Shown here in pieces: positions 18,902 to 27,853 of a stretch of 64,000 nt of DNA; position 1 is the first letter of the stretch; each line of letters opens with the position of its first letter. Position numbers and translations under genes: made by a program. The notes below the pieces were generated by a model that did no database searches, had not been told where the DNA came from, and was given only the letters and a program-made list of their open reading frames with translations. The DNA lies in contig JAJDCY010000013.1 of assembly GCA_029260595.1 (NCBI GenBank), positions 1 through 64,000 on the forward strand, read 5' to 3'. The DNA comes from Phycisphaeraceae bacterium. Lineage in GTDB: Bacteria; Planctomycetota; Phycisphaerae; Phycisphaerales; Phycisphaeraceae.

Positions 18902-19495
18902 TTAGAATGTCGGTGGCGTGCACGCGCTGATCACCTCACACGGATCGTCGGCGATGTTGCGGAACCGATGTGGGAGTCGGCTGTCGAAGCTGTACGCGTC
19001 TCCCTCGCACAGAACCCGGGTCTGGCCCGCCACCGTGACCTCGACCCTGCCCTTTATGACCACACCCGCTTCCTCGCCGGGGTGTGACAGCATCATCTTG
19101 CCCGTGTCGCCTCCAGGCGCATACCGCTCGTGCAGGACTTGTAGCTTCATGCCGGGCCGGCCTTTACCCACGAGTCGCAGCGAGACCTTGCCACCGGCGA
19201 TCTCTTTTAGTTGGTTAGCGGAGTGAAACACCTCGCCACAGTGGCGCGGATCAAAACTAAAGAACTCCGCCATCGACATCGGGAACCCGTCGAGCACGTT
19301 CTTGAGGGATGAGACAGACGGGCTGACGCGGTTTTGTTCGATCAACGAGATCGTGCCGTTGGTGATGCCCGCACGCCTGGCCAGCTCGCGCTGAGACAAT
19401 CCATAGAGTAGGCGCAGCGACTTGAGCCTTGGCCCGACCTCCGCCGTTGTCATGCTGCCCCCGCCAGCTCGCTTGCTCGTGGACGCTTTAGCCAT
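18902..19495 (-). CDS. XRE-type helix-turn-helix regulator with C-terminal cupin (PuuR-like)
   Basis: 197 residues: an HTH_3 domain (about residues 20-75, RLKSLRLLYGLSQRELARRAGITNGTISLIEQ) followed by a cupin_2 domain (about 115-190, HPGEEAGVVIKGRVEVTVAGQ, SFDSRLPHRFRN). This is the architecture of PuuR, which represses putrescine utilisation genes in E. coli and is released by the substrate. It lies between the dehydrogenase (44 bp downstream) and the divergent GABA transaminase gene. The intergenic region has a 15-bp inverted repeat that is a good operator candidate. TACATT ends six bases before the ATG, so the gene may be leaderless and autoregulated. The ligand is unknown; the neighbours suggest a polyamine, amino acid or conjugate. 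Confidence 0.88.
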   Translation of the reverse strand: MAKASTSKRAGGGSMTTAEVGPRLKSLRLLYGLSQRELARRAGITNGTISLIEQNRVSPSVSSLKNVLDGFPMSMAEFFSFDPRHCGEVFHSANQLKEIAGGKVSLRLVGKGRPGMKLQVLHERYAPGGDTGKMMLSHPGEEAGVVIKGRVEVTVAGQTRVLCEGDAYSFDSRLPHRFRNIADDPCEVISACTPPTF

Positions 19496-19545
19496 ACGTT
19501 GAATGTATTAAACTGCTGCGGACATGTCGAGCACGTTAGATCCAC

Positions 19546-19651
19546 GAAAACCGCGCATCATTGCGTTGCGCGTCGATTATTCTAAAATGACATTCCGATC
19601 GGACGCCACCGCAGCCGTCGGATAAATTGAGCGCGGTGATTCGCGGTTTTC
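19546..19651. promoter_or_regulatory. Divergent promoter region with a 15-bp inverted repeat (probable operator pair)
   Basis: GAAAACCGCGCATCA at 19546-19560 recurs on the opposite strand at 19637-19651 as GAAAACCGCGAATCA, 14 of 15 bases identical, with centres 91 bp apart. One copy lies upstream of the regulator gene, the other just before the ribosome binding site of the transaminase gene, flanking a likely transaminase promoter (TAAAAT at 19582-19587). This spacing would suit two regulator dimers, possibly with DNA looping. Confidence 0.6.
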
Positions 19652-19662
19652 AGGAGTCCAGC

Positions 19663-20979
19663 ATGGCGGACAACGAAGAGTTGCTCAAACGCAGAGAGGC
19701 CGTTACGCCCCGGGGAATACCGCGCGCCACAACGGCCACCGTTGAGTCGGCCAGCGGCGCGCTGTTGCGCGACCATGAGGGCCGTGAGTTAATCGACTTC
19801 ACAGGAGGGATCGGGGTGATGAACGCGGGGCACTGCCAACAGGCGGTCGTCGACGCGATCCATCAGCAGGCGAAGAAGTTGTTGCACATCGGCATCCATG
19901 TAGCCACGTATGAGCCTTATATAGCCCTGTGTGAAAAGCTGGTGCGGCTTCTGCCCCACGGACCACAGACCAAGGCCATGCTCGTCAACAGTGGCGCCGA
20001 GGCGGTTGAGAACGCGGTCAAAATCGCCCGTCAAGCCACACAGCGTGACGCGGTGATTTGCTTCACAGACGGGTTTCACGGGCGGACGTTAATGGGCATG
20101 TCTCTGACCTCGAAGGTCGGCTACAAAGCCGGGTGCGGGCCGTTCGCCCCGGAGGTTTATAGGCTGCCGTTCCCCAATTACTACCGGCACGGAGACGGGT
20201 TGGATGAAGACGCGTTCGGCAATCGCGAGTTGGTACGGCTCAAGCAAGCCTTCTCAAATGTAGTGTCCCCCCAGGACGTTGCGGCGATGGTGATCGAGCT
20301 TGTTCAGGGCGAGGGAGGGTTCAACCCGGTCCCGCGGGCTTACCTGGAAAAGTTGCGGCAGCTCTGTGATGAACACGGGATCATGCTCATATTTGACGAG
20401 GTGCAGACCGGGTTCTGCCGCACCGGTCATTGGGGCGCTTTCCAGCACTATGAGGTCACGCCCGACTTGTCGACCTGGGCCAAGTCGATGAGTGGCGGTC
20501 TGCCGATCGGCGCGGTTGTCGGCAAGACCCACGTCATGGACGCCGCTCAGCCCGGCACCATAGGAGGTACCTTCGGCGGCAACCCGGTTGCCTGTGCCGC
20601 GGCGCTGGCGACGATCAAGATCATGGAAGAACTGGACCTCAACAAGCGGGCCCAACAGATCGGCAGTCGTGTCCGCGAGCGGTTCTTGACATTGAAACAA
20701 AAATGTGAGCTCGTCAGTGATGTTCGGGGCTTGGGTGCGATGATCGGAGTGGAATTGGTCTTAGACGGTGACCCCACCAAACCCGCGACGGGTTTGGTCA
20801 AGCAAATCATCGCCGAATGCGTGAGTAACGGTTTGATTCTGATTGTCGCGGGCACATACGGAAACGTGATCCGTGTGTTGTCGCCGCTCGTCATCACGGA
20901 CGACCAGCTCGATCGTGGGTTGGACATCATTGAATATCAGGTGCTCCGCCACGCACCGACACCCTCCAGAGTAGGTTAA
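19663..20979 (+). CDS. gabT: 4-aminobutyrate (GABA) aminotransferase family, class III
   Basis: 438 residues from the ATG at 19663, which has CAGGAGT six bases upstream; the earlier in-frame ATG at 19627 has no such site. Class III aminotransferase motifs: HEGRELIDFTGGIGVMN-like N-terminal region, NSGAEAVENAVKIAR (phosphate binding), FTDGFHGRTLMGMSLT, the Asp in MLIFDEVQTGF, and the PLP lysine Lys274 in TWAKSMSGGLPIG. It most resembles GabT/PuuE, which move the amino group of GABA to 2-oxoglutarate giving succinate semialdehyde, the substrate of the divergent dehydrogenase. First gene of a five-gene plus-strand operon; the next gene starts 46 bp later after a short GCCCT/AGGGC hairpin. Other omega-amines (putrescine, 5-aminovalerate) are possible substrates. 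Confidence 0.9.
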   Translation: MADNEELLKRREAVTPRGIPRATTATVESASGALLRDHEGRELIDFTGGIGVMNAGHCQQAVVDAIHQQAKKLLHIGIHVATYEPYIALCEKLVRLLPHGPQTKAMLVNSGAEAVENAVKIARQATQRDAVICFTDGFHGRTLMGMSLTSKVGYKAGCGPFAPEVYRLPFPNYYRHGDGLDEDAFGNRELVRLKQAFSNVVSPQDVAAMVIELVQGEGGFNPVPRAYLEKLRQLCDEHGIMLIFDEVQTGFCRTGHWGAFQHYEVTPDLSTWAKSMSGGLPIGAVVGKTHVMDAAQPGTIGGTFGGNPVACAAALATIKIMEELDLNKRAQQIGSRVRERFLTLKQKCELVSDVRGLGAMIGVELVLDGDPTKPATGLVKQIIAECVSNGLILIVAGTYGNVIRVLSPLVITDDQLDRGLDIIEYQVLRHAPTPSRVG

Positions 20980-21025
20980 CCGTATGCCCTATCAGGGCGC
21001 ATGCCATAAGAAAGTGATTGATTAG

Positions 21026-21973
21026 ATGAAACCTTTCGCCATCGCCGGACTACAACTGAATGTGACCGCTACGCAAGACAACTTACCGCATCTGTCCGCC
21101 CGACTGGCGTACCTGATGCAGGTATTCCCCTGGGTACAGATGGTCGTGTTCAGTGAGCTTGCGGCCTACGGCGCATGGACCGGCAAAGCCGAGGCGCTGC
21201 CCGGCCATTCCGAGAAAGTCTTTCAGGACATGGCCGCCTATCACAAGCTGTGGCTTGTCAACGGCTCGGTATTCGAGCTCAAGGACGGCAAGACGTTCAA
21301 CACCGCCTCGGTAATCAGTCCCGACGGGGCCGTGGTGACCCGGTACCGGAAGATGTTCCCGTTTCAGCCCTATGAGATGGATGTACAGCCCGGAGATGCG
21401 TTTTGTATTTTCGATGTCCCGGAGGTAGGCCGGTTCGGGCTGTCGATCTGCTACGACATGTGGTTCCCCGAGACCTCCCGAACACTCGCGGCGATGGGGG
21501 CCGAGGTCCTGCTTCACCCAACCATGACCGCCACGATCGACCGCGACGTGGAACTGGCAATGGTCCGAGCCACCGCCGCGATGAACCAGTGTTTCGTTGT
21601 AGATGTCAACGGCGTCGGGGACGGTGGTATCGGCAAGTCGAGCATCGTCGGCCCGGCCGGCGACGTCCTTTATCAAGCAGGCTCAAGTGAAGAACTGATC
21701 CCTATCGAACTCAATTTTGATCGTGTACGCCGCAGCCGCGAGGTCGGTGTTCGCGGGCTGGGCCAGCCGCTCAAGAGTTTCCGCGACTGCCAAGTCGATT
21801 TCACCGTGTATCAGGGTGACCCCAAGGCACGGGAGTATCTGCAAACACTGGGCCCGTTGGCCAAACCGCTGCGGGGATCGCGGGCCGGCATCGGACCACC
21901 ACCGCTCGCTCAGCCTGCACCACCGCCCGTTGAGCCGGCCACCGCTCAACCCTTACCCGGAGAAGCGCGATGA
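21026..21973 (+). CDS. Carbon-nitrogen hydrolase (nitrilase superfamily amidase)
   Basis: 315 residues. The Glu-Lys-Cys triad of the nitrilase superfamily is visible: Glu44 (VVFSELAAYG), Lys109 (TRYRKMFPFQP) and Cys142 (GLSICYDMWFPE). These enzymes hydrolyse amide or carbamoyl C-N bonds; relatives include AguB (N-carbamoylputrescine amidohydrolase) and aliphatic amidases. The C-terminus ends in a Pro-rich tail (about residues 288-312). The stop overlaps the start of the decarboxylase gene as ATGA, so they are translationally coupled. Given the neighbours it probably removes or splits an amide or carbamoyl group on a polyamine-type intermediate; the substrate is not known. Confidence 0.85.
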   Translation: MKPFAIAGLQLNVTATQDNLPHLSARLAYLMQVFPWVQMVVFSELAAYGAWTGKAEALPGHSEKVFQDMAAYHKLWLVNGSVFELKDGKTFNTASVISPDGAVVTRYRKMFPFQPYEMDVQPGDAFCIFDVPEVGRFGLSICYDMWFPETSRTLAAMGAEVLLHPTMTATIDRDVELAMVRATAAMNQCFVVDVNGVGDGGIGKSSIVGPAGDVLYQAGSSEELIPIELNFDRVRRSREVGVRGLGQPLKSFRDCQVDFTVYQGDPKAREYLQTLGPLAKPLRGSRAGIGPPPLAQPAPPPVEPATAQPLPGEAR

Positions 21974-24807
21974 TCGGTAAACCCGAAGGGCTGTGTCTTG
22001 GCCAATCAAGGAACCCATCGACCGGCACGCTCTACAACGTTCCCCGGTTGCGTACCGACATCTGGAACCGCATCCGCGATAGCGCCCGGCGGCTGCGGAA
22101 GGTTGCCGACCGGAGTGACGAGGCGACCGATTTGAAGCGTATCTGTACCGAGGGATTTGAATTCCTCAAGCTGATCGAGCCCTACAACGCCTTCCCCGGC
22201 AAGCTGGTGCTTGAGCAGGTCCGTCGCCATTTCGAACGTGGCAAGTACGAACCGTTTGCACGACAGGTGATCCGGCTAGTTCGCCTGATGAACACCAACG
22301 CCTACCGCAAGATCGACCTGACCACATCGAACCTCAACGACTATTCCGATCTGCTGAACATCTCCAACCTCAGCGAGGCGATCCACAGCCGGATCCGCCA
22401 GGAGCGGCGGCCTTACTTCGAGGTCCTGGTCGTGGACGACCTGAGCACTCAGGAGGAGATGGACCTTCGGGTACACATGCGAGAGCTTCGCCAACCGGAG
22501 GACAAGTTCATCTATGAGGTGGTAGTGGTGCCGACCTTCGAAGATGCCCTGTTGGCGAGCATGAACAATTTTAATTTAGAGACCTGCGTCATCCGAAACA
22601 CCTTCCCGTTCGCATCACCCAACCAGATGGAGATGCTCCATGCCATCTACGCGGTCCTTGAGACGACCGCGAAAGCCATGGCCGCCATGATGCCCGGCGA
22701 GCGGACGATGGTCCTGGGGCGTGTGTTGAAACGACTGCGGCCGGAACTCGACCTGTTCCTCGTCACCGACGCTCCGGTCGAGGATGTCGCCGGCGAACCC
22801 ACCCGAAACTTCCGCCGGGTGTTCTACCAGCAGGACGACTACCACGACCTGCACCTGAGCATTCTGAAGGGTTTGCACGAGCGGTATCAGACGCCCTTCT
22901 TCGACGCTCTTCGGAGTTACAGCCAGAAGCCAACGGGCATGTTTCATGCGCTGCCGATCTCCCGCGGCCGGACGATCGCCAAGAGTCACTGGATCAAAGA
23001 CATGGGCCGGTTCTACGGGAAGAACATCTTCCTAGCCGAAACCTCGGCCACCACAGGCGGCTTGGATTCACTGCTACAGCCGACGGGATCGCTCAAGAGC
23101 GCACAGGAACTGGCCGGACGCGCGTTCGGTTCTCGTCACACCTATTTCGTCACCAACGGGACGTCGACCGCGAACAAGATCGTGATGCAGGCACTGATCC
23201 GCCCGGGGGATATCGTGCTGCTGGCCCACGACTGCCACAAGTCTCACCCCTACGCGGTGATCCTCGCCGGCGCGATGCCGGTCTACCTGGATGCCTACCC
23301 GCTAACCGAGTATTCGATGTACGGGGGTGTTCCGTTGCGTTCGATCAAGAAGCACCTGCTCGAGCTCAAACGCGCCGGGAAGCTCGATCGCGTGCGCATG
23401 CTCCTGCTGACCAACCTTACCTTCGACGGGATCACCTACGACCCGATCCGCATCATGGAAGAAGTCCTGGCGATCAAGCCGGACATGATCTTTGTATGGG
23501 ACGAGGCCTGGTTCGCGTACGGGCGGTTCTCGCCTGTCCTTCGGCGGCGCACCGCGATGGAGTCGACGCGTCGGCTGCTCGAACGGCTGCGTAGCGACAC
23601 CTACCGCGAGGAATACCGCGCCTGGAAAACGCGCTTCGATGAGGCCGATCCAGACGACGACGCGACGTGGCTGGATCAACGGCTGATGGCCGAGCCGGGC
23701 CGTGCACGGCTGCGGGTCTACGCGACCCAGTCCACGCACAAGACACTCACGGCATTGCGTCAAGGGTCGATGATCCATGTCCACGACCAGGACTTCGAAC
23801 AACATGTCCAGGAGGTATTCCACGAGGCGTTCATGACGCACACCTCGACCTCACCGAACTACCAGATCCTCGCGTCGATGGACGTCGGCCGGCGGCAGGT
23901 GGAGTTGGAGGGATACGAACTAATCGAGAAGAGCATCGAGCTTGCGATGACCGTGCGGGAGCGCATCACATCCGACGATCGCCTGCAAAAGTATTTCCGC
24001 GTGCTGGCACCGGAGGACATGGTCCCCAGCGCCTACCGACCCAGCGGGCTGGAGTTTTACTTCGACCCCGAGCGCGGGTGGAGCAACATGGAAGACGCGT
24101 GGCGCCAAGACGAGTTTGTGCTCGACCCGACGCGCGTGACCCTGCACATCGGCCGAACCGGGATGGACGGCGACACCTTCAAGAAGCTCCTGATGGACCG
24201 CTACGACATCCACATCAACAAGACCTCCCGCAACACCGTGCTATTCCTGGTGCACATTGGCATGACGCGTGGGACCGTTGCGCACCTGATCAAGGTGCTC
24301 ACGCAGATCGCTCAAGACCTCGACGACCGGCTCGAGCACCAGAACGCGGCGCATCAGAAAGCCCACGAGCGCAAGGTCGCCTCGCTAACAGAAGAACTGC
24401 CACCCTTACCAAACTTCAGCCGATTCCACCGGGCGTTTCTTCCCACGCGCGACAGCACCACGCCGGAGGGCGACATGCGCAGTGCGTTCTTCCTGGCCTA
24501 CGACGACATCGCCTGTGAGTTCCTGATGCTTGATGGGGCCATCAAACGTGCCGTCGAGTCCGGCCGAGAGGTGGTCTCGGCCAGCTTCGTGACTCCTTAT
24601 CCACCGGGGTTCCCGATCCTTGTGCCCGGACAGGTGCTCAGCACCGAGATCCTTACTTATCTCAAAGCCCTGGACGTCAAAGAGATTCACGGCTACGACC
24701 CGGCCTATGGCCTGCGCGTGTTCACCGAAGCGGCGTTGGAACAGCTAGAACAAACCGAACCTCCCGCCCGAACGTCAATCCCCCGACCCCAAGGAGTCAC
24801 CGCATGA
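21970..24807 (+). CDS. Orn/Lys/Arg decarboxylase family PLP enzyme (large form)
   Basis: 945 residues, the size of the large prokaryotic inducible-type amino-acid decarboxylases with extra N-terminal sequence. The first roughly 310 residues hold a receiver-like wing region (FEVLVVDDLSTQEE). The fold-type I PLP core starts near SHWIKDMGRFYGKNIFLAETSATTGG and includes FVTNGTSTANKIVMQ, HDCHKSHPYAVILAG, FVWDEAWFAYGRF (the PLP-pyridine Asp) and the PLP lysine Lys591 in TQSTHKTLTALRQG. The ending LVPGQVLSTEILTYLKAL is like the family's C-terminal domain. These enzymes decarboxylate arginine, ornithine or lysine, giving agmatine, putrescine or cadaverine. Start and stop overlap both neighbours as ATGA, marking a coupled operon. 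Which amino acid is used cannot be read from sequence. Confidence 0.88.
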   Translation: MIGKPEGLCLGQSRNPSTGTLYNVPRLRTDIWNRIRDSARRLRKVADRSDEATDLKRICTEGFEFLKLIEPYNAFPGKLVLEQVRRHFERGKYEPFARQVIRLVRLMNTNAYRKIDLTTSNLNDYSDLLNISNLSEAIHSRIRQERRPYFEVLVVDDLSTQEEMDLRVHMRELRQPEDKFIYEVVVVPTFEDALLASMNNFNLETCVIRNTFPFASPNQMEMLHAIYAVLETTAKAMAAMMPGERTMVLGRVLKRLRPELDLFLVTDAPVEDVAGEPTRNFRRVFYQQDDYHDLHLSILKGLHERYQTPFFDALRSYSQKPTGMFHALPISRGRTIAKSHWIKDMGRFYGKNIFLAETSATTGGLDSLLQPTGSLKSAQELAGRAFGSRHTYFVTNGTSTANKIVMQALIRPGDIVLLAHDCHKSHPYAVILAGAMPVYLDAYPLTEYSMYGGVPLRSIKKHLLELKRAGKLDRVRMLLLTNLTFDGITYDPIRIMEEVLAIKPDMIFVWDEAWFAYGRFSPVLRRRTAMESTRRLLERLRSDTYREEYRAWKTRFDEADPDDDATWLDQRLMAEPGRARLRVYATQSTHKTLTALRQGSMIHVHDQDFEQHVQEVFHEAFMTHTSTSPNYQILASMDVGRRQVELEGYELIEKSIELAMTVRERITSDDRLQKYFRVLAPEDMVPSAYRPSGLEFYFDPERGWSNMEDAWRQDEFVLDPTRVTLHIGRTGMDGDTFKKLLMDRYDIHINKTSRNTVLFLVHIGMTRGTVAHLIKVLTQIAQDLDDRLEHQNAAHQKAHERKVASLTEELPPLPNFSRFHRAFLPTRDSTTPEGDMRSAFFLAYDDIACEFLMLDGAIKRAVESGREVVSASFVTPYPPGFPILVPGQVLSTEILTYLKALDVKEIHGYDPAYGLRVFTEAALEQLEQTEPPARTSIPRPQGVTA

Positions 24808-26396
24808 GCCAGCGTCCATCGACTGTTGGAGCCAAGCAGGGCAAGGCCAAGCCGCCGGCCAGCGCGGGGGCCCCAGCAACCACGAAAGAACCCGCCAAGA
24901 CCGGGCTGAAGCGACGCTCCGCCGGGCCAAAACCCGTGCTGCGGGGGATCTCCGATATCCGCCGATTCTTCTTCCGCAACGAAGTACCGATCTACTTCAT
25001 CAGTGCCACCAATTTCAACCTGCTGGGGATTGACGAGTGGGTTCGAAACTTCAAATACATCAACTACATCGATTGCTTTGACGGCGCGCACCCCAACCTG
25101 TTTTCACCGGCCGAGGTGCCACACCACCCGTTCACCTGCATCGAGGACATCAACAACTACCTGCTCGAACACAAAGAAGTCGTTGATTTTATTCAGGATC
25201 GCTCGGTTCATGGTGTCGTAGGCAAAGCTGTATTCCTAATGTTCGATGAACAGACCGAGAAGCTGTGCCGTCAGTTGGGTTTGGAAGTCTGCTTCCCGCC
25301 GGCGAGCCTGCGTAGCAAGATCGACGACAAGATTTCCGCCACGCGAATCGCCGACAAGGCCGGAATCGCATCCGTACCCAATGTCCTGGCCAAGGTCGGC
25401 AGCTACGCCAAACTGCGCACAGCATCAAGAGCGCTGGGCGAAGATTTGGTTGTGCAGACCGCTTTCGGGGATTCCGGCCACACCACGTTCTTCATCTCGA
25501 ATGAACAGGATTGGCAGAAGCACGCCAAAGAAATTATCGAGGCGCCCAAAGTCAAGATCATGAAGCGGATCCAATGCCGCGGCGCGGCGCTGGAAGCCTG
25601 CGTCACCCGACACGGGACGATCGTCGGCCCGCTGATGACCGAACTGGTCGGGTTTAAGGAGCTCACGCCATACCGCGGTGGGTGGTGCGGCAACGAGGTG
25701 GCGTCCGAGGTGTTCTCCAGCGACGTACGCGAGAAGGCCAAGCAGATCACCATTGCGTTCGGCCAACAACTGAAAAAAATGGGTTACCGCGGTTACTTTG
25801 AACTAGATTTTCTGCGAGACCTGGACACCGACGAGCTTTACTTGGGGGAGGTCAACCCCCGCGTAACCGGCGCCAGCGCGATGACCAACCTGGCTTCATT
25901 CGCCCACGCCGACGCCCCGTTATTCCTGTTCCATCTGTTGGAATGGGCGGGCGTGAATTATGAACTCGATACCGACGAGATCAACACACGCTGGGCCGAC
26001 CCGGAAAACATTGACGGCTGGGGCCAACTCGTCCTCAAGCACACGCAAGACAGTGTGTCGCTAGTGACCGACGCCCCGCGGTCCGGGGTGTGGCAGATGG
26101 AAAGCGACGGCCGGGTGGTCTTTCATCACGTGCAGACCCACCGGCGCACCGTCGCCAATGAGTCCAGGGCGTTCTTCCTGCGAATCACCAAACCCGGCGA
26201 TTACTTCTATGAAGGAGCCGACCTGGGTATCCTGATCACGCCCGGCCGGCTCATGACCGACGACTTCCAGCTCAACGACCGGGCCAAGGCTTGGATCAAA
26301 GGCATCCGGGCACACTACAAGACCCGCCCGGTTGATCCGGCAAAAGCCGCTGTCGAAGCGCCCGCGGTCGAGGTCGGTAATTTTAAGATAATGTAG
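24804..26396 (+). CDS. ATP-grasp domain ligase (biotin carboxylase-like)
   Basis: 530 residues. A Pro/Ala/Lys-rich N-terminal tail of about 45 residues is followed by a domain with VPIYFISATNFNLLGIDEWV, then the ATP-grasp fold: LRSKIDDKISATRIADKAGI, the lysine-bearing LGEDLVVQTAFGDSGHTTFFI and the metal-binding YFELDFLRDL / LYLGEVNPRVTGASAMTN (Glu and Asn ligands). It lacks the biotin carboxylase C-terminal pattern, so biotin-related activity is unlikely even though similar proteins are often called biotin carboxylase. ATP-grasp ligases join a carboxylate to an amine, which here could be gamma-glutamyl-type protection of the amine made by the upstream decarboxylase. That role is inference. 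It overlaps the decarboxylase by four bases and precedes the Ntn-hydrolase gene by eight. Confidence 0.82.
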   Translation: MSQRPSTVGAKQGKAKPPASAGAPATTKEPAKTGLKRRSAGPKPVLRGISDIRRFFFRNEVPIYFISATNFNLLGIDEWVRNFKYINYIDCFDGAHPNLFSPAEVPHHPFTCIEDINNYLLEHKEVVDFIQDRSVHGVVGKAVFLMFDEQTEKLCRQLGLEVCFPPASLRSKIDDKISATRIADKAGIASVPNVLAKVGSYAKLRTASRALGEDLVVQTAFGDSGHTTFFISNEQDWQKHAKEIIEAPKVKIMKRIQCRGAALEACVTRHGTIVGPLMTELVGFKELTPYRGGWCGNEVASEVFSSDVREKAKQITIAFGQQLKKMGYRGYFELDFLRDLDTDELYLGEVNPRVTGASAMTNLASFAHADAPLFLFHLLEWAGVNYELDTDEINTRWADPENIDGWGQLVLKHTQDSVSLVTDAPRSGVWQMESDGRVVFHHVQTHRRTVANESRAFFLRITKPGDYFYEGADLGILITPGRLMTDDFQLNDRAKAWIKGIRAHYKTRPVDPAKAAVEAPAVEVGNFKIM

Positions 26397-26404
26397 ACCC
26401 TCTG

Positions 26405-27397
26405 ATGCCCACAACGTTTCGTTCGATCCAAGAGTTTGAACCCGGGCAGAAGTGGGCACGCCTATTCGAAGAATTTTGGCCCGGCTACCGGCGGTGGTAT
26501 TTGCAGGAGGGTGAGCAGGCCAGTCCCGGCTACCTCACGTGTCTGACCGCCCTGCGGGAACACATGCAGGAACTGGTTCCCACCTATGAAAAGCTGGTGC
26601 AACTCGCCGGTGGTGGCGACACAGCCGCGCGGTTCCTGAGCCTGTACCGCCCCACCCCTTACCTGACCGGCTGTTCGCAAGCCGTCTGGACCCGAGACGC
26701 GCCCTTGCTGGTCCGAAACTACGACTACAGCACGAACCTTTGGGAAGCGGTCATGCTGCACACCGCGTGGAACGGCCGACACGTCATCGCGATGAGCGAT
26801 TGCCTCTGGGGTGTCCTCGACGGGATCAACGAATCGGGATTAGCGGTGTCGCTATCGTTCGGAGGCAGCCGCGCGGTGGGTGACGGTTTCGGTATCCCGC
26901 TGGTATTGCGTTATATCCTCGAATTTTGCGAGGATACCGCACAGGCCGTCGAGGTGCTTCAGCGCGTCCCCTGCCACATGGCCTACAACGTCACGGTCCT
27001 CGACGCGACGGGGCAGTTTGCCACGGTGTGGGTCGGTCCCGACCGACCCGCCACCGTCACGAATCAGCCTGTGGCGACCAACCATCAAGAGTCAGTGGCG
27101 TGGGCCCAACACGCGCACGCCACATCCACACTCGACCGCGAAAAAGCGCTCTACGTAAACCTCAACGACCCCCATGAAAACCGGCATCGCTTCGTGCAGC
27201 GCTTCCTCGAACCGCCGGTTTACGCCCTTAACCACGACCGGGGCTGGGGGACGCTGTACACCGCCACATACGACCCCATCCATCGAACGGCGACATGCCT
27301 ATGGCCGGGCCGGGAACTGTCTCAAACATTCACCGGTTACAGTGAGCAGACGTTAACCCTGACTTACCCCGTGACTGACCACCATCGATTGATGTGA
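26405..27397 (+). CDS. C45-type Ntn-hydrolase (acyl-CoA:6-aminopenicillanate acyltransferase-like)
   Basis: 330 residues. The segment YLTGCSQAVW puts a Gly-Cys at residues 89-90, where C45 enzymes cut themselves to expose the nucleophilic Cys; residues 1-89 would be the pro-segment or alpha chain. PLLVRNYDYS and GVLDGINESGLAVSLSFGG are further family motifs, as is VATNHQE. Relatives hydrolyse or transfer acyl groups on amide bonds (penicillin acyltransferase, ceramidase- and bile-salt-hydrolase-like enzymes). As last gene of the operon it could remove an acyl group that the ATP-grasp enzyme attached. No signal peptide, so cytoplasmic. A 7-bp hairpin starts at the stop codon. Confidence 0.82.
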   Translation: MPTTFRSIQEFEPGQKWARLFEEFWPGYRRWYLQEGEQASPGYLTCLTALREHMQELVPTYEKLVQLAGGGDTAARFLSLYRPTPYLTGCSQAVWTRDAPLLVRNYDYSTNLWEAVMLHTAWNGRHVIAMSDCLWGVLDGINESGLAVSLSFGGSRAVGDGFGIPLVLRYILEFCEDTAQAVEVLQRVPCHMAYNVTVLDATGQFATVWVGPDRPATVTNQPVATNHQESVAWAQHAHATSTLDREKALYVNLNDPHENRHRFVQRFLEPPVYALNHDRGWGTLYTATYDPIHRTATCLWPGRELSQTFTGYSEQTLTLTYPVTDHHRLM

Positions 27398-27411
27398 CCC
27401 GTAGCGGGTCA
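27395..27411 (+). terminator. Hairpin at the end of the decarboxylase operon
   Basis: TGACCCG-TAG-CGGGTCA, a perfect 7-bp stem that includes the stop codon of the Ntn-hydrolase gene. No U-run follows, so it may be a weak terminator or an mRNA end-protecting hairpin. Confidence 0.4.
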
Positions 27412-27853
27412 GCAAGATGGTATGCGTCACTGGATAGTTGACTGAAGCAGGAATAGGGCAGACACACTTCCCCCGCGCCCTTCGATCGGGGACAAACTGC
27501 AGCGGTTCTTAGCGCACGTTTCGCCTGTGGGGTTCATCCCAAAGTAGCGCAGACATTAGCCCGTCACTCCACGATCACGCTGACCATGGACCGGTACACC
27601 CACAGCTACCACGGTGAGCAATCTGAAGCGCTGGCCACATTGCCAGACCTGTCTGTAGAAAAACAAGAAGAAGCGCGTGCCACGGGCACCGACGATGCGC
27701 ATAAGTCTGATTCTGTCTTGGCGTCCTGCTGGGCGCCAAACCGTGGGCGAGGTGAGACCGCAAGAGGCGCAGGTAGGCGCGCCACGCGGTCCACTGGCAA
27801 ACCAAGAAATGCAAACGCAACAAGACGTTACGACGTAAGTCCTGTTGAGAAAA
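27412..27853. other. 442-bp region with no gene I can support
   Basis: Open frames here show no family resemblance, and those reaching rightwards translate across the tRNA. The only structure noted is a TTGGCG/CGCCAA hairpin near 27719-27740, which on the minus strand lies about 110 bp downstream of the tRNA-Ser gene and could take part in ending its transcript. Confidence 0.4.

Noticed and set aside
24804..26396. Calling the ATP-grasp gene a biotin carboxylase
   Set aside because: The ATP-grasp core is present but the biotin carboxylase C-terminal features are not, and no biotin carrier gene is nearby.
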